Shown in pieces: positions 16,320 to 27,144 of a stretch of 64,000 nt of DNA. Source of the DNA: Agilicoccus flavus. Lineage in GTDB: Bacteria > Actinomycetota > Actinomycetes > Actinomycetales > Dermatophilaceae. The stretch covers positions 124,001-188,000 of the forward strand of contig NZ_JACYXE010000004.1 of NCBI RefSeq assembly GCF_014857905.1. The letters are read 5' to 3'. The notes beneath the pieces were generated by a model. It saw nothing but the letters and a program-made list of their open reading frames with translations. It searched no databases and was not told the DNA's origin. The translations under genes were made by a program, and so were the position numbers. Position 1 is the first letter of the stretch, and the number at the start of each line of letters is the position of its first letter.

Positions 16320-19300
16320 ACGGGTCGGGAGGGAGCGCCACCTGCAGGACGGTCCACACGCCGCGGTCGCAGAGCGCGCCGCGGCCGGGAAAGGGCGCCT
16401 CGCCCACCGGCGGGGCGAGGCCCAGCACGTCGCGGTCGGCCGGCCCGGGACACAGGAGGATCCCGCGCGCGCTCCGGCGCAGCGCGGGAGCCAGGCCCCG
16501 GAACGACGCGGCCACCCGGGTCGAGTCCCCGGCTGCGACGATCGTGCGGTCGGGTCGGTGGACGGCGAGCAGGCGCAGCAGCGCGTCCTCGACGGGCGTG
16601 TCGGCGAGGCGCTCGAGGTCGTCGACGAGGACGAGGTGAACCCCGGCCGGCGGCGGAGCCGGGATCTCGCCGGATCCCTCGACGCGGGTGCCCTCCGGCC
16701 ACCCCGCGCCGGGGTCGGCCCCGACCACCGTCACCGCGGCCCCGCGACGCCGGGCGCCGGCGGCGAGGGTCCGCAGCAGGGTGGTGCGTCCGCTGCCCGG
16801 GGGGCCGGCCGCGAGGTACTCACCCGGGGGCAACCCGACACCGGACAGCGTGTCCGCCGCCAGGCCGAAGGGAAGCCCCCCGCCGGAGTCCGGCCGGCCG
16901 GCCGGTTCCGGCAGGTCGGCGAGGGCCACGGCGGCGGGGAGCGCGTCGTGGCGCCACGCGGAGACCGGTCGGCACGAGGGCCGGCCCCGCCGCGGACGCG
17001 GTCGCCCGGGCGGCGTCGTCCGTCCGCCGGCGTCGACCCTGGCGATCTGCACGAGGGCGCCGTCGCTCAGGCGGCGCGCCCGGCCGGGAATCGCCGGGGG
17101 AGCGGCCGCGGCGGGCAGGCCGGCGAGGAGGACGTCGGCCGGATCGGTGACGCGCAGGAGGAACCGGTCGCCGAACAGGCCGCCGAGCGTGCCGAACAAC
17201 AGGCTCCGTCCACCGGTGGCGACCACCCGGACGCCGCACGCGGATCCCCGCCGCAGCACCAGGAGCAGGTCCTCCACGGCGGCCGGATCGACGCGCTCCA
17301 CGGCCTCGCGCACGCGGTCGACGTCGTCGACCAGGACCAGCAGCGCCGGGGTTCCCGCGGCGGGTCGGCCGCCGGTGCGTCCGCCGCACGCGGGGCAGAG
17401 TGTCGTGTCCGGCCCACCCTGCCCACCGTGCTCACCCGGCCTCGATGCCGTGGTCCGCGAGCGCTCACGGACCACGCCCGCGAGCCGGGCGAGCAGGCGC
17501 CGCATCCGACCCGGCTCGTCGACCCCCACGTACGTCGCGCACATCGCGTCGCCGGCGACCGGGGCCAGCGCGTGCGCCCCGTCCAGGACGTGTACGTGCA
17601 GGGCGTCCGGACAGTGCTCCCCGGCGGCCTCGACGAGGGTGGCGAGGGTGCTCGACCGACCCGACCCCGGCCCGCCCACGACCGCGACGTGATCGCCGGC
17701 CCGCAGCCCCACGCCGACGGTGGCTCGACACTGCCGATCCGGGAGGTCCGCGAGGGCGAACGGCAGGAGTGCGTCGGCGGGGCCCTCGCGGTATGCGGTG
17801 CTCTCCTCGCCGGCGATCGTGTCGCGCAGGGTTCCTTCCGACGGCGGCTGGGCGGGCAGGTCGGCGATGGACAGGCGCGTCGGCAGCGGCGGCAGCCAGG
17901 GCGCCGCGACCGGGTCGACGGTGCACCGGGCCGCGGCCGCGCGGAGGACGGCGCCGTGCCCCTCCGGCCCCTCAGGCCCCTCCGGCCTGTCGAGTCCGGA
18001 CGTCGGCCGGGAGGCGGCCGACCCGCCTGACCGGACCCGCGTGACCGGTGTCGTGACGTCCGCGGTGGGCTCTGCGAGGTCGTGCATCCCGAGCAGGCGC
18101 AGCGCGGGTCGGGTCGCGCCACGGGGCGCCGTGCCGCCGGTGCGGGCGACCTGGACCGACACGAGCGCCCCGCCGCCCGTCCGCAGCAGGGCCCGCCCGG
18201 GTCGGTCGGTCGGGAGCCGGGCGGCGTCGTCGGCGTCGATGACGTCCTGGGAGTCGGCCCGGTCACGGACCCGCAGCGCGATGCGCAGGTTGGTGTTGGC
18301 CTTGATCTCGGCCGAGACGACCCCCGCGGGGCGCTGGGTGGCGAGGACGAGGTGGAGCCCGAGCGACCGACCCTGCGTGGCGACCCGGACGAGGCCGGAG
18401 ACGACGTCGGGCAGTTCCTCGGCGAGCGCCCGGAACTCGTCGACGACGACGACGAGGCGCGGCATGGCGGGCAGCGGACCGGGCGCCGGCCCGTCCGGGC
18501 GCCCGATCGGCGCACGCTCCGCGGCGTCGCGGAGTCCCTGGTACTCCTCGATCGTCGTCGCCCCCGCCCGGCGCAGGGTCTCCTCGCGGCGCCGGAGTTC
18601 CGCGCGCAGGGAGATCAGGGCGCGATGCGTCGATTCCGCGTCGAGATCGGTGACGACCCCCACGGTGTGCGGCAGGCCCGCGCACCCGTCGAACGCGGAT
18701 CCCCCCTTGTAGTCGAGCAGGACGAACGCCAGCTCGTCGGGGCGGTTGACGTACGCGAGCGAGACGAGGAGGGCGCGCAGCAGCTCCGACTTGCCCGAAC
18801 CCGTCATCCCGCCCACGAGCACGTGGGGCCCGTCGGTGAGCAGGTCGACGGCGTGGGGGCCGTGCGCGCCGACGCCGACGACGGCGCGGGTGTCGCGGGG
18901 GCGCTCGCCCCACGTCTCCGCGACGCGCTCCGGGTCGGTCGCCGCGAGGAGATCGGCGAGGTCGACGGCGACGGGCAACGCGCCCGGGCCGTCGTCCAGA
19001 CGCGCCGTCACGTCGCGCAGAGGCGCGAGGGCCCGCGCGAGGCCGACGCACCAGTCCTCGTCCACGCCGTCGACGCGGACCGGGCCGCGGTGGACGTCGA
19101 CCGCCGCGGGCCCGGTCAGCGTCGGGCCGACGTCGGGGTCCGCAGCCCTGTCGGCTGGGGTCGGGTCGGGAAGCGCCGCGTCGGCCGTCAGGTCGACGAG
19201 AGAGGCGCACTCGACGGGCAGCCTGGACCGCGCCTCGTCCAGGCACAGCAGGTGCACCCCGGGGAGGCCGTCGAGGAGGTCGGCGATCCCCGGGACCGCC

Positions 19301-20937
19301 CGCAGGTCGTGCGCGCCGTCGACGACGACGACGTGAGCGGGCGACGTCGCGGTCCCGGCGGAGCGGGCGCTCGCGGCGACGCGCCCGGCGAGGGTGCTCA
19401 CCCCGGCGGCCCTGGGGAACCACGCCGCGCAGCGGGCGAGTTCCGCGTCGTCGCCGTGGGCGTGGGGCAGGAGCGCCACCCACGACCAGTCGGCGAGGTG
19501 GGAGGTGGAGGCCGCCAGCACCCACACCCGCACGTCGCGGGGCGAGGCGCGGGTGACGACCTGGCCCACGAGGCACCGGGCGAGAGCGAGGGTCGCGTCC
19601 CGGGGGCCGTGCACCCCGACCGGCCCCCGGTCGAGCCGCAGCGTGACGGGGGCGTCGTCGAGCCACGGGTGCCGCACCCCGCGGCCCGATTCGTCGAGGC
19701 CGGCGAGCGCCCGCACCCGGCCGCGCCCGAGGCGCACCCGCAGGAGGTCGGGGTCGTCGTGGCGGCGGTCCCAGAGGTCGTCGAGGCGCGCGGCGGCGAT
19801 GTCGGCGACCCGGGCCGGATCCGGGCAGTCGGCCTCCCGCCGGCGGCGTTCCCGGGTGGTGTCGGCGGCGAGCCGGTCGGCCGCGTGGGCCCGGTCGGCC
19901 GCGTGCTCGGCGAGCGCCTGCGCGTGCCGGCGCCGGCGCCGCCGGCGTTCGCCGATCGTCTGGGCCAGGGCCAGGGCGGGGGAGAGGAGGCCGAAGAGCA
20001 GGAAGATCGCGCTGCCCGTGACGCCCGCGACGACGAGGCTCACGGTCACCGGCAGGAGGACCGTCAGGGCGTCGAGGGCCGGGGCCTCGCCCTCCTGCGG
20101 CACCGCGTCCAGGCGGCGCAGCGGTGGGGGGAGCGGCGCCTGTCCCCGCGGGCGGCGATTGAGGGCGACCGTGCCGTCGCCCCGCGCGGTGCCGCGGGGC
20201 CGAGGGTTCGGACGTGCCCTGACCTGCAGGGTCGTGGCGCCGCACGAAAGGTCGACCCCCGGCCGCAGCCGGGTGCGACCGCGCAGCGGGCGTCCCCCGA
20301 TCCGCGTCCCGTTCCGGCTGCCGGCGTCGGCGACGTGCACCCGGCCGCGCCCGTCGACCTCGAGCCTCACGTGTCGTCGTGACAACCCGGGGTCGGCGGC
20401 CACGACCAGGTCGGCATCGCCGGAGCGGCCGAGGACGTGCACCCCCGGGGACAGGGCCCTCCGGCGCCCGGCGCCCGGTCCGCCGGTGACGACGAGCTCG
20501 AGACCGGTGTCGGCCCGCGGTCCCGGGGACCGCCCTGGTCCGGCTCCCGGGTCGGCGGCGTCCGCGAGGCCGATGCGGGCCCCGTCGACGAGTGGCGGGG
20601 AACCGAGTCGACTGCACGGATCGAGGGGATGCCCCTGGATCGTCAGCGGGACGTGCCCACCCGGCCGGTGGCCCGCCCGGCCGAGGGCCGGATCGTCGAC
20701 GTCGTCGCCGCGACCACCGGGGGTGGCCGCCGAGGCCTCCTCGCCCGCCTCCGCCCCGGGAGGGCCGGCCCCGTCGCGGCACGCACGGACGAGGTCCGGC
20801 CACAGCGCCGCGGCCGCCGTGCCCTCGGGCGCGCGGGCGAGCGCGAGGACGTCGCCGCGGGGGGTGGCCAGGAGGAGTCGGACGAGCACGGCGTCCACCC
20901 TGGCCCGCGCGCGGCTCGGACCCGCAGCGTCGTCCAC
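16318..20937 (-). CDS. FHA domain plus three FtsK/EccC-type ATPase domains, membrane-anchored
   Basis: A 1539-residue protein built like the coupling ATPases of type VII secretion (EccC/EssC), which pull substrates to the membrane channel. In order: an Ala/Gly-rich start; an FHA phosphothreonine-binding domain near residues 165-225 (GRSGDAD, SRRHV, GSRNG); a double membrane segment about 289-325; then three P-loop ATPases. The first has a complete Walker A (GGMTGSGKSELL, near 710), Walker B LVVVVDEF and ATQRP. The second (GGPGSGRSS, near 1092) and third (GPPGSGRTT, near 1382) carry Arg instead of the catalytic Lys. An N-terminal FHA is an EssC feature. No WXG100, EccB, EccD or mycosin gene is nearby, so its partner is unknown. 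Confidence 0.85.
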   Translation of the reverse strand: MDDAAGPSRARARVDAVLVRLLLATPRGDVLALARAPEGTAAAALWPDLVRACRDGAGPPGAEAGEEASAATPGGRGDDVDDPALGRAGHRPGGHVPLTIQGHPLDPCSRLGSPPLVDGARIGLADAADPGAGPGRSPGPRADTGLELVVTGGPGAGRRRALSPGVHVLGRSGDADLVVAADPGLSRRHVRLEVDGRGRVHVADAGSRNGTRIGGRPLRGRTRLRPGVDLSCGATTLQVRARPNPRPRGTARGDGTVALNRRPRGQAPLPPPLRRLDAVPQEGEAPALDALTVLLPVTVSLVVAGVTGSAIFLLFGLLSPALALAQTIGERRRRRRRHAQALAEHAADRAHAADRLAADTTRERRRREADCPDPARVADIAAARLDDLWDRRHDDPDLLRVRLGRGRVRALAGLDESGRGVRHPWLDDAPVTLRLDRGPVGVHGPRDATLALARCLVGQVVTRASPRDVRVWVLAASTSHLADWSWVALLPHAHGDDAELARCAAWFPRAAGVSTLAGRVAASARSAGTATSPAHVVVVDGAHDLRAVPGIADLLDGLPGVHLLCLDEARSRLPVECASLVDLTADAALPDPTPADRAADPDVGPTLTGPAAVDVHRGPVRVDGVDEDWCVGLARALAPLRDVTARLDDGPGALPVAVDLADLLAATDPERVAETWGERPRDTRAVVGVGAHGPHAVDLLTDGPHVLVGGMTGSGKSELLRALLVSLAYVNRPDELAFVLLDYKGGSAFDGCAGLPHTVGVVTDLDAESTHRALISLRAELRRREETLRRAGATTIEEYQGLRDAAERAPIGRPDGPAPGPLPAMPRLVVVVDEFRALAEELPDVVSGLVRVATQGRSLGLHLVLATQRPAGVVSAEIKANTNLRIALRVRDRADSQDVIDADDAARLPTDRPGRALLRTGGGALVSVQVARTGGTAPRGATRPALRLLGMHDLAEPTADVTTPVTRVRSGGSAASRPTSGLDRPEGPEGPEGHGAVLRAAAARCTVDPVAAPWLPPLPTRLSIADLPAQPPSEGTLRDTIAGEESTAYREGPADALLPFALADLPDRQCRATVGVGLRAGDHVAVVGGPGSGRSSTLATLVEAAGEHCPDALHVHVLDGAHALAPVAGDAMCATYVGVDEPGRMRRLLARLAGVVRERSRTTASRPGEHGGQGGPDTTLCPACGGRTGGRPAAGTPALLVLVDDVDRVREAVERVDPAAVEDLLLVLRRGSACGVRVVATGGRSLLFGTLGGLFGDRFLLRVTDPADVLLAGLPAAAAPPAIPGRARRLSDGALVQIARVDAGGRTTPPGRPRPRRGRPSCRPVSAWRHDALPAAVALADLPEPAGRPDSGGGLPFGLAADTLSGVGLPPGEYLAAGPPGSGRTTLLRTLAAGARRRGAAVTVVGADPGAGWPEGTRVEGSGEIPAPPPAGVHLVLVDDLERLADTPVEDALLRLLAVHRPDRTIVAAGDSTRVAASFRGLAPALRRSARGILLCPGPADRDVLGLAPPVGEAPFPGRGALCDRGVWTVLQVALPPDP

Positions 20938-20998
20938 AGGCCTGCCCCCGGCCCTCCGCCGGTCGTTCCGCGGGACGGGTGGGGGGTGGGCGCGCTAG

Positions 20999-21014
20999 TG
21001 TGACGCAGGCCACA
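20999..21014. promoter_or_regulatory. CRP-like site with one mismatch
   Basis: TGTGA-CGCAGG-CCACA differs from the CRP consensus by one base in the second half. It lies between the divergent FtsK-like and nitronate monooxygenase-like genes. Confidence 0.35.
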
Positions 21015-21077
21015 ACACCGGCCGGGGTCTCCCGTCGGGCGCCCCGGCGCGCCGGGGGCGTAGGCTGACGGTCCCGT

Positions 21078-21097
21078 AACCTACGGTCCCGTAGGTT
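21078..21097. promoter_or_regulatory. palindromic operator upstream of the nitronate monooxygenase-like gene
   Basis: Arms AACCTACGG and CCGTAGGTT flank TC: a perfect 9-bp inverted repeat. A candidate -10 TAGGCT is at 21061-21066, placing the palindrome just after the transcription start, where a repressor (for example TetR family) would block. The 11-base word ACGGTCCCGTA also occurs twice, at 21068 and 21083. Confidence 0.55.
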
Positions 21098-21210
21098 CCG
21101 CAGATGCGCGGACCCCGGTCGGGTGCTCGCGCTCGTCCACCGCGCGTCGCCGTGCGAGAGTCGCCCGTCGACCGACAGCCCCGCCCCGCCCGATCCAAAG
21201 GAGCCCGAAC

Positions 21211-22653
21211 GTGCGACCGGCGATCGACCCGATCATCATCCAGGGCGGCATGGGCATCGCCGTGTCGTCCTGGCGCCTCGCCTCGGCCGTGTCCCGCGAG
21301 GGCCACCTCGGCATCGTGTCCGGGACGGCCCTGGACGGCGTCCTCGCCCGGACGCTGCAGGACGGCGACCCCGGCGGCCACTACCGACGGGCGCTGGCCC
21401 ACTTCCCGTCGCCCGCGATGGCGGCCCGGATCGTCGACAAGTACTTCCGGGAGCAGGGTCGGCAGGGGGCGCCGTATCGCCCCAACCCGACGCTGACGAT
21501 CTCTCCCTCGCGCGCGGCGATCGAGCTGAGCGTGGCCGCGAACTTCGCCGAGGTGTGGCTGGCCAAGGAGGGGCACGACGGTCTCGTCGGGGTGAACTTC
21601 CTCGAGAAGATCCAGATGGGCACGCCCACGGCCGTGTTCGGCGCCCTGCTCGCCGGTGTGGACTACGTGATCATGGGCGCCGGCATCCCCCGCGAGATCC
21701 CCCGGCTGCTCACCGACCTCGCGGCGGGCCGGCGCGGCACCGTCACCGTCGACGTCGCCGGCGCCTCGCAGCGGTACTCGACCGGGGTGGACCCCGTCGA
21801 GGTCCTCGGCGACGAGCTGCCGCCGCTCCGCCGCCCCCAGTTCCTCGCCATCGTCTCGCTGCACAGCCTCGCCACCTACCTGTTCCGCGACCCCGAGATC
21901 CGCCCCGACGGCTTCGTCGTCGAGGGGCCTCCCGCGGGCGGCCACAGCGCGCCGCCGCGCGGCAAGATGCAGCTCGACGAGCAGGGCGACCCGATCTACG
22001 CGGCACGCGACCTGCCCGACCTCGCGAAGATCCTCGACCTCGGCCTGCCGTTCTGGCTCGCCGGCGGGTACAGCACGCCCGACAAGGTGGCCGAGGCGCT
22101 CCGGTTCGGGGCGACCGGGGTCCAGTGCGGCACCGTGTTCGCGCTCGCGGAGGAGTCGGGCCTACGCCTCGACCTGCGCCGTCGGCTCCTGCGCGGCATC
22201 GCCGCCGACTCCCTGCACGTCCGCAACGACCCGCGGGCCTCGCCCACGGGCTTCCCGTTCAAGATGGCCTCGCTCGAAGGCACGATGGCGGCCGAGGACA
22301 CGTACCAGGCGCGGCCGCGGCTGTGTGACCTGTCCTACCTGCGTGAGCCGTACGAGCGCGAGAACGGCTCCATCGGGTACCGCTGCGCGGCCGAGCCCGT
22401 CGACGCCTACCTCAAGAAGGGCGGCGACCTCGAGGACACGGCGGGTCGCAAGTGCCTGTGCAACGGGCTCATGGCCGACATCGGGCTCGGCCAGGAGCGC
22501 AAGGACGGATACGTCGAGGCGCCCGCCGTGACCCTGGGGCAGGACCTGGCGGGGCCGCGCGCCCTCCTCGCCGACCACCCGGACGGGTGGGGCGCCGCGA
22601 CCGCCGTGCGCTGGCTGGCCTCGGGCTCGGTCGCGGCCCGCCGCTCGGCCTGA
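21211..22653 (+). CDS. nitronate monooxygenase-family flavoprotein
   Basis: A 480-residue TIM-barrel FMN protein of the 2-nitropropane dioxygenase/nitronate monooxygenase superfamily. IIQGGMGIAVSSWRLASAVS is the flavin-binding start. VGVNFLEKIQ, DYVIMGAGIPREIP, EGPPAGGHSAPP and LAGGYSTPDKVAEALRFGA follow the barrel strands. The C-terminal part has clustered cysteines (RCAAEP, GRKCLCNGL). Its substrate may be a nitronate, or it may be a PfaD-like reductase; the sequence does not decide. GTG 21211 is preceded by AAAGGAG. A perfect palindrome in its leader suggests repression. Confidence 0.85.
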   Translation: MRPAIDPIIIQGGMGIAVSSWRLASAVSREGHLGIVSGTALDGVLARTLQDGDPGGHYRRALAHFPSPAMAARIVDKYFREQGRQGAPYRPNPTLTISPSRAAIELSVAANFAEVWLAKEGHDGLVGVNFLEKIQMGTPTAVFGALLAGVDYVIMGAGIPREIPRLLTDLAAGRRGTVTVDVAGASQRYSTGVDPVEVLGDELPPLRRPQFLAIVSLHSLATYLFRDPEIRPDGFVVEGPPAGGHSAPPRGKMQLDEQGDPIYAARDLPDLAKILDLGLPFWLAGGYSTPDKVAEALRFGATGVQCGTVFALAEESGLRLDLRRRLLRGIAADSLHVRNDPRASPTGFPFKMASLEGTMAAEDTYQARPRLCDLSYLREPYERENGSIGYRCAAEPVDAYLKKGGDLEDTAGRKCLCNGLMADIGLGQERKDGYVEAPAVTLGQDLAGPRALLADHPDGWGAATAVRWLASGSVAARRSA

Positions 22654-22705
22654 CGGGTCCCCCGCGGACACAGTGCCACTCGCCCGCCGGGCGGGTCCCG
22701 CGTCG

Positions 22706-22711
22706 TAACGT
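22706..22711 (+). promoter_or_regulatory. candidate leaderless -10 (TAACGT) for the phospholipase D gene
   Basis: TAACGT lies seven bases before ATG 22719 and there is no ribosome-binding site. Confidence 0.5.
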
Positions 22712-22718
22712 GGGGCTC

Positions 22719-23972
22719 ATGCGCCTCACCCCCGCGTTCGTCCGCCGTCACGTCCCGCGGGCGCTGGGATGGTCGCTGGCCGGGGGCGCCGCGCTGCAGG
22801 TGGCGGCCGCCGCGGGCGTGATCGCCGTCGACGAGCTGCGCAAGCGACGCGACGCGAGCGAGACCCGGTTCCCGTCGTCGGAGCCCCGGACCATCGACAT
22901 CGCCGGGACGTCGGTGACGTCCTACACGCGGGGCGCGACGCTCTACGACGACATGATCGAGGCGATTGACTCCGCGACGGAGCTCGTCCTGCTCGAGTCG
23001 TTCATCTTCAAGGGCGACGAGGTGGGCCGGCGGTTCAAGGACGCGCTGGAGCGGGCGAGCCGGCGCGGCGTGTCGGTCTACCTCATCTACGACGCGTTCG
23101 CCAACCTCGTCGTCGACCCCGCCTTCTTCCGGTTCGACCACCGGATCCATGTGCTCCGGTTCCCGGTGCTGCGGCGCGGACTGCTCCACTTCGACCTGCG
23201 CCATCTCGGGCGGGACCACCGCAAGATCCTCGTCGTCGACTCCCGCATCGGCTTCGTCGGCGGGTACAACATCGGCGACACGTACGCGACGAAGTGGCGC
23301 GACACGCACCTGCGCATCGTCGGCCCGGCCGTCTGGGAGCTCGAGGACGCCTTCGTCGACTTCTGGAACGAATACCGACCGAGGCGGGAGCCGGCCCTGG
23401 ACGACCGGGGGGCCCGCGAGTGGGACTCTCGCATCGAGGCCGCGCGCAACGCCCCGAGCCGCCTGCTCTTCCCCGTCCGCGGCCTCTACCTCGGCGCGAT
23501 GGAGCGGGCCCACGACCGCATCTGGATCACGCAGGCCTACTTCATCCCCGACGGCGAGATCCTCGGGACGCTCATCAAGGCGGCCCGTCGCGGGGTCGAC
23601 GTCCGGCTCATCGTGCCGGAGTACAGCAACCACGTCGTCGCCGACTGGGTGGCGCGAGGGTACTTCCAGAAGCTGCTCGAGGGCGGGGTGCGCATCTGGC
23701 TCTACCGCAACGCGATGGTGCACGCGAAGACGGCCACCGTCGACGGACGCTGGTCCACCGTCGGCACCGCCAACATCGACCGGCTGTCGATGGTCGGCAA
23801 CTACGAGGTCAACCTCGCGATCTACAGCGACGAGATGGCGTCGCACATGGAGGAGATCTTCGCCATGGACGAGGGCAACTCGCGCGAGCTCACCCGCGAG
23901 GAGTGGGCGTCGCGCGGCGTGTTCGTCCGGGTCGTCGAGGCCATCCTCGCGCCCCTCTACCCCCTCCTGTGA
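22719..23972 (+). CDS. phospholipase D-family cardiolipin synthase-like protein
   Basis: A 417-residue membrane-anchored enzyme that probably joins phosphatidylglycerol molecules or a related phosphatidyl transfer. A hydrophobic N-terminal segment (LGWSLAGGAALQVAAAAGVI) anchors it. Two HKD motifs form the catalytic site: RDHRKILVVDSRIGFVGG near residue 170 and VHAKTATVDGRWSTVGTANID near residue 335. Length and motif spacing fit bacterial cardiolipin synthases. Stand-alone gene between two others in the same direction. Confidence 0.9.
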   Translation: MRLTPAFVRRHVPRALGWSLAGGAALQVAAAAGVIAVDELRKRRDASETRFPSSEPRTIDIAGTSVTSYTRGATLYDDMIEAIDSATELVLLESFIFKGDEVGRRFKDALERASRRGVSVYLIYDAFANLVVDPAFFRFDHRIHVLRFPVLRRGLLHFDLRHLGRDHRKILVVDSRIGFVGGYNIGDTYATKWRDTHLRIVGPAVWELEDAFVDFWNEYRPRREPALDDRGAREWDSRIEAARNAPSRLLFPVRGLYLGAMERAHDRIWITQAYFIPDGEILGTLIKAARRGVDVRLIVPEYSNHVVADWVARGYFQKLLEGGVRIWLYRNAMVHAKTATVDGRWSTVGTANIDRLSMVGNYEVNLAIYSDEMASHMEEIFAMDEGNSRELTREEWASRGVFVRVVEAILAPLYPLL

Positions 23973-24043
23973 GGCCGGCGGGCGCGCACCCGCCCGTGCG
24001 GGGTCCCGCGGGTGACGCCCGGCGGCGCGGCGGGCCCGTCGCG

Positions 24044-24049
24044 TAGGCT
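24044..24049 (+). promoter_or_regulatory. candidate leaderless -10 (TAGGCT) for prfB
   Basis: TAGGCT lies eight bases before GTG 24058 with no ribosome-binding site between. Confidence 0.5.
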
Positions 24050-24057
24050 GGTCGATC

Positions 24058-25170
24058 GTGGCCCTCGACTTCGCATCCGAACTGCAGGAACTCCGCGCGA
24101 CCATGGCGTCGGTGCGTGAGGTCAGCGACCTCGACGCGCTCCGGGCCCAGATCTCCGACCTGGAGCAGCAGTCCATCGCCCCCGACCTGTGGGACGACCA
24201 GGAACACGCGCAGCAGGTCACGAGCAAGCTGTCCCGCTCCAACGCCGAGCTCGAGCGCATCGAGGGCATGGACGCCCGCATCGAGGACCTCGAGGTCCTC
24301 GTCGAGATGGGCCAGGAGGAGGACGACGCCGAGACCATGGCGGAGGCCGAGCGCGAGCTGCGGTCCCTGCGCAAGGCGGTGGGCGAGCTCGAGGTCAAGA
24401 CCCTGCTGTCCGGGGAGTACGACAAGCGCGAGGCCGTCGTCACGATCCGGGCGGGCGCCGGCGGCGTCGACGCGGCCGACTTCGCCGAGATGCTCCTGCG
24501 CATGTACCTGCGCTGGGCGGAGCGTCACCAGTACCCGACGAAGGTCATGGACACCTCCTACGCGGAGGAGGCCGGTCTGAAGTCGGCGACCTTCGAGGTC
24601 AACGTGCCCTACGCGTACGGCAACCTGTCGGTCGAGGCCGGCACCCACCGGCTCGTGCGCATCAGCCCCTTCGACAACCAGGGACGGCGGCAGACGTCGT
24701 TCGCGGCGGTCGAGGTCGTGCCCCTCATCGAGGGGACCGACCACATCGACATCCCCGAGAACGAGCTGAAGATCGACGTCTTCCGTTCCTCCGGGCCCGG
24801 CGGACAGAGCGTCAACACGACCGACTCGGCCGTGCGCATGACGCACCTCCCGACCGGCACGGTCGTCTCGATGCAGAACGAGAAGAGCCAGATCCAGAAC
24901 CGCGCGGCCGCACTGCGCGTCATGCAGTCGCGACTGCTGCTCCTCAAGCGCGCCGAGGAGGCCGCCGCGAAGAAGGAGCTGGCCGGCGACGTCAAGGCGA
25001 GCTGGGGCGACCAGATGCGCTCCTACGTCCTGCACCCGTACCAGATGGTCAAGGACCTGCGCACCGAGCACGAGGTCGGCAACACCTCCGCCGTGTTCGA
25101 CGGCGACATCGACGGCTTCATGGAGGCCGGGATCCGCTGGAAGATCGGCTCGGCGCGCGAGCAGGACTGA
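24058..25170 (+). CDS. prfB: peptide chain release factor 2
   Basis: A 370-residue RF2, which reads UGA and UAA stop codons and triggers peptide release. The stop-recognition tripeptide SPF is in [15 protein letters not shown] near residue 205, and the catalytic GGQ is in [17 protein letters not shown] near residue 246. The frame is continuous: unlike the enterobacterial gene there is no programmed frameshift near codon 26. It heads the conserved prfB-ftsE-ftsX-smpB order. Confidence 0.98.
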   Translation: MALDFASELQELRATMASVREVSDLDALRAQISDLEQQSIAPDLWDDQEHAQQVTSKLSRSNAELERIEGMDARIEDLEVLVEMGQEEDDAETMAEAERELRSLRKAVGELEVKTLLSGEYDKREAVVTIRAGAGGVDAADFAEMLLRMYLRWAERHQYPTKVMDTSYAEEAGLKSATFEVNVPYAYGNLSVEAGTHRLVRISPFDNQGRRQTSFAAVEVVPLIEGTDHIDIPENELKIDVFRSSGPGGQSVNTTDSAVRMTHLPTGTVVSMQNEKSQIQNRAAALRVMQSRLLLLKRAEEAAAKKELAGDVKASWGDQMRSYVLHPYQMVKDLRTEHEVGNTSAVFDGDIDGFMEAGIRWKIGSAREQD

Positions 25171-25343
25171 CCGTCGGGGGGCCGGGCCGCCAACACGCGA
25201 TCACCCCGGTTCCCTACGGCTGCAAGGAGCTCCGAGCGCGAGGCCGTAAGCTTGGGGACGCGCGGCGGGGGAGCCCGCGTGGTCGCCCCGGCGGGGCCGG
25301 CCGGAGCAGTCGTCGGGCGGGTCGTGGCCGCCGAGGTGAGTGG

Positions 25344-26125
<782 letters not shown>

Positions 26126-26129
<4 letters not shown>

Positions 26130-27034
26130 TCCGCCCCGGATTCCTGCTCTCGGAGGTGGGCAACGGCCTGCGCCGCAGCGTCTCGATGGCCGTCTCGATC
26201 ATGCTCGTCACCGCGGTGTCGCTCTTCTTCGTCGGAACCGGTCTGCTCGCGAACCGGCAGGTCGACGCGGCCAAGGGGTACTGGTACGACAAGGTCGAGG
26301 TCTCGATCTTCCTGTGCACGGCCAAGTCGAGCGAGCCGGCGTGCTCCTCGGGGGCGGTGACGAACCAGCAGCGCCTCGAGGTGGCGACCCTTCTCGACAG
26401 CATGAAGCCCCAGGTGGCCTCGTACGTCTACGAGTCGCAGGACGAGGCGTTCGCGCGCTTCACCGAGCAGTTCAAGAACAACGAGACGTTCGCCCGGACG
26501 CCCAAGGAGGCGATCCCCGCGGCGTTCCGGGTCAAGCTCACCGACCCACGGGACTACGGGCTCGTCGCCCAGGCGTTCTCGGGCATGCCCGGGGTGGCGA
26601 CCGTCCGGGACATCCGCGAGGTGCTCGACCCGCTCTTCAACGCCCTCGACGTACTCAAACGCGCGGCGTGGGGTCTCGCGGCGGTCATGGGGCTGTGCAT
26701 GGTGCTGCTCGTGTCGACGACGATCCGGCAGGTCGCGTGGAGCCGGCGGCGCGAGACCTCGATCCAGCGCATCGTCGGGGCGTCGAAGGCCTCCATCCGG
26801 CTCCCGTTCGTGCTCGAGACGCTATTCGCCACGCTGCTCGGGACCGGGCTGGCCGTCGGGGCGCTGTGGGCCCTCGTCCATCTCGGGGTCTCACGGCTCG
26901 GGGAGTGGTTCCGCGGATTCGCGTGGGTGGGGACCGCCGACGTGTGGGCCGTGACCCCCGTCCTCGTCGGGGGAGCTCTCGGCCTGGCCGCGCTCACCTC
27001 CTGGGTGGCCGTCAGCCGGCACGTGCGTCTCTGA
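26126..27034 (+). CDS. ftsX: cell division membrane protein FtsX
   Basis: A 302-residue permease-like partner of FtsE. One N-terminal membrane helix ([20 protein letters not shown]) precedes an extracytoplasmic domain with two cysteines (FLCTAK, ACSSG), which may form a disulfide. Three C-terminal helices follow ([50 protein letters not shown]). The extracytoplasmic domain contacts peptidoglycan hydrolases. It is translationally coupled to ftsE. Confidence 0.97.
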
Positions 27035-27144
27035 GCGCACCCGCTCCGGGAATACGGATCGTGGTCGCGGGCGTCCACCCGGTACGTTGGTGGGTCGGGC
27101 GATCGAGCTGGGTCGTCGGCACGAGTCGGAGGAGCGGGAGCGCC

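Noticed and set aside
16318-20937. Full type VII secretion locus
   Set aside because: No WXG100, EccB, EccD, EccE or mycosin-like sequence is seen on either side.
24058-24140. Programmed frameshift in prfB
   Set aside because: The reading frame is continuous and no in-frame TGA occurs near codon 26.
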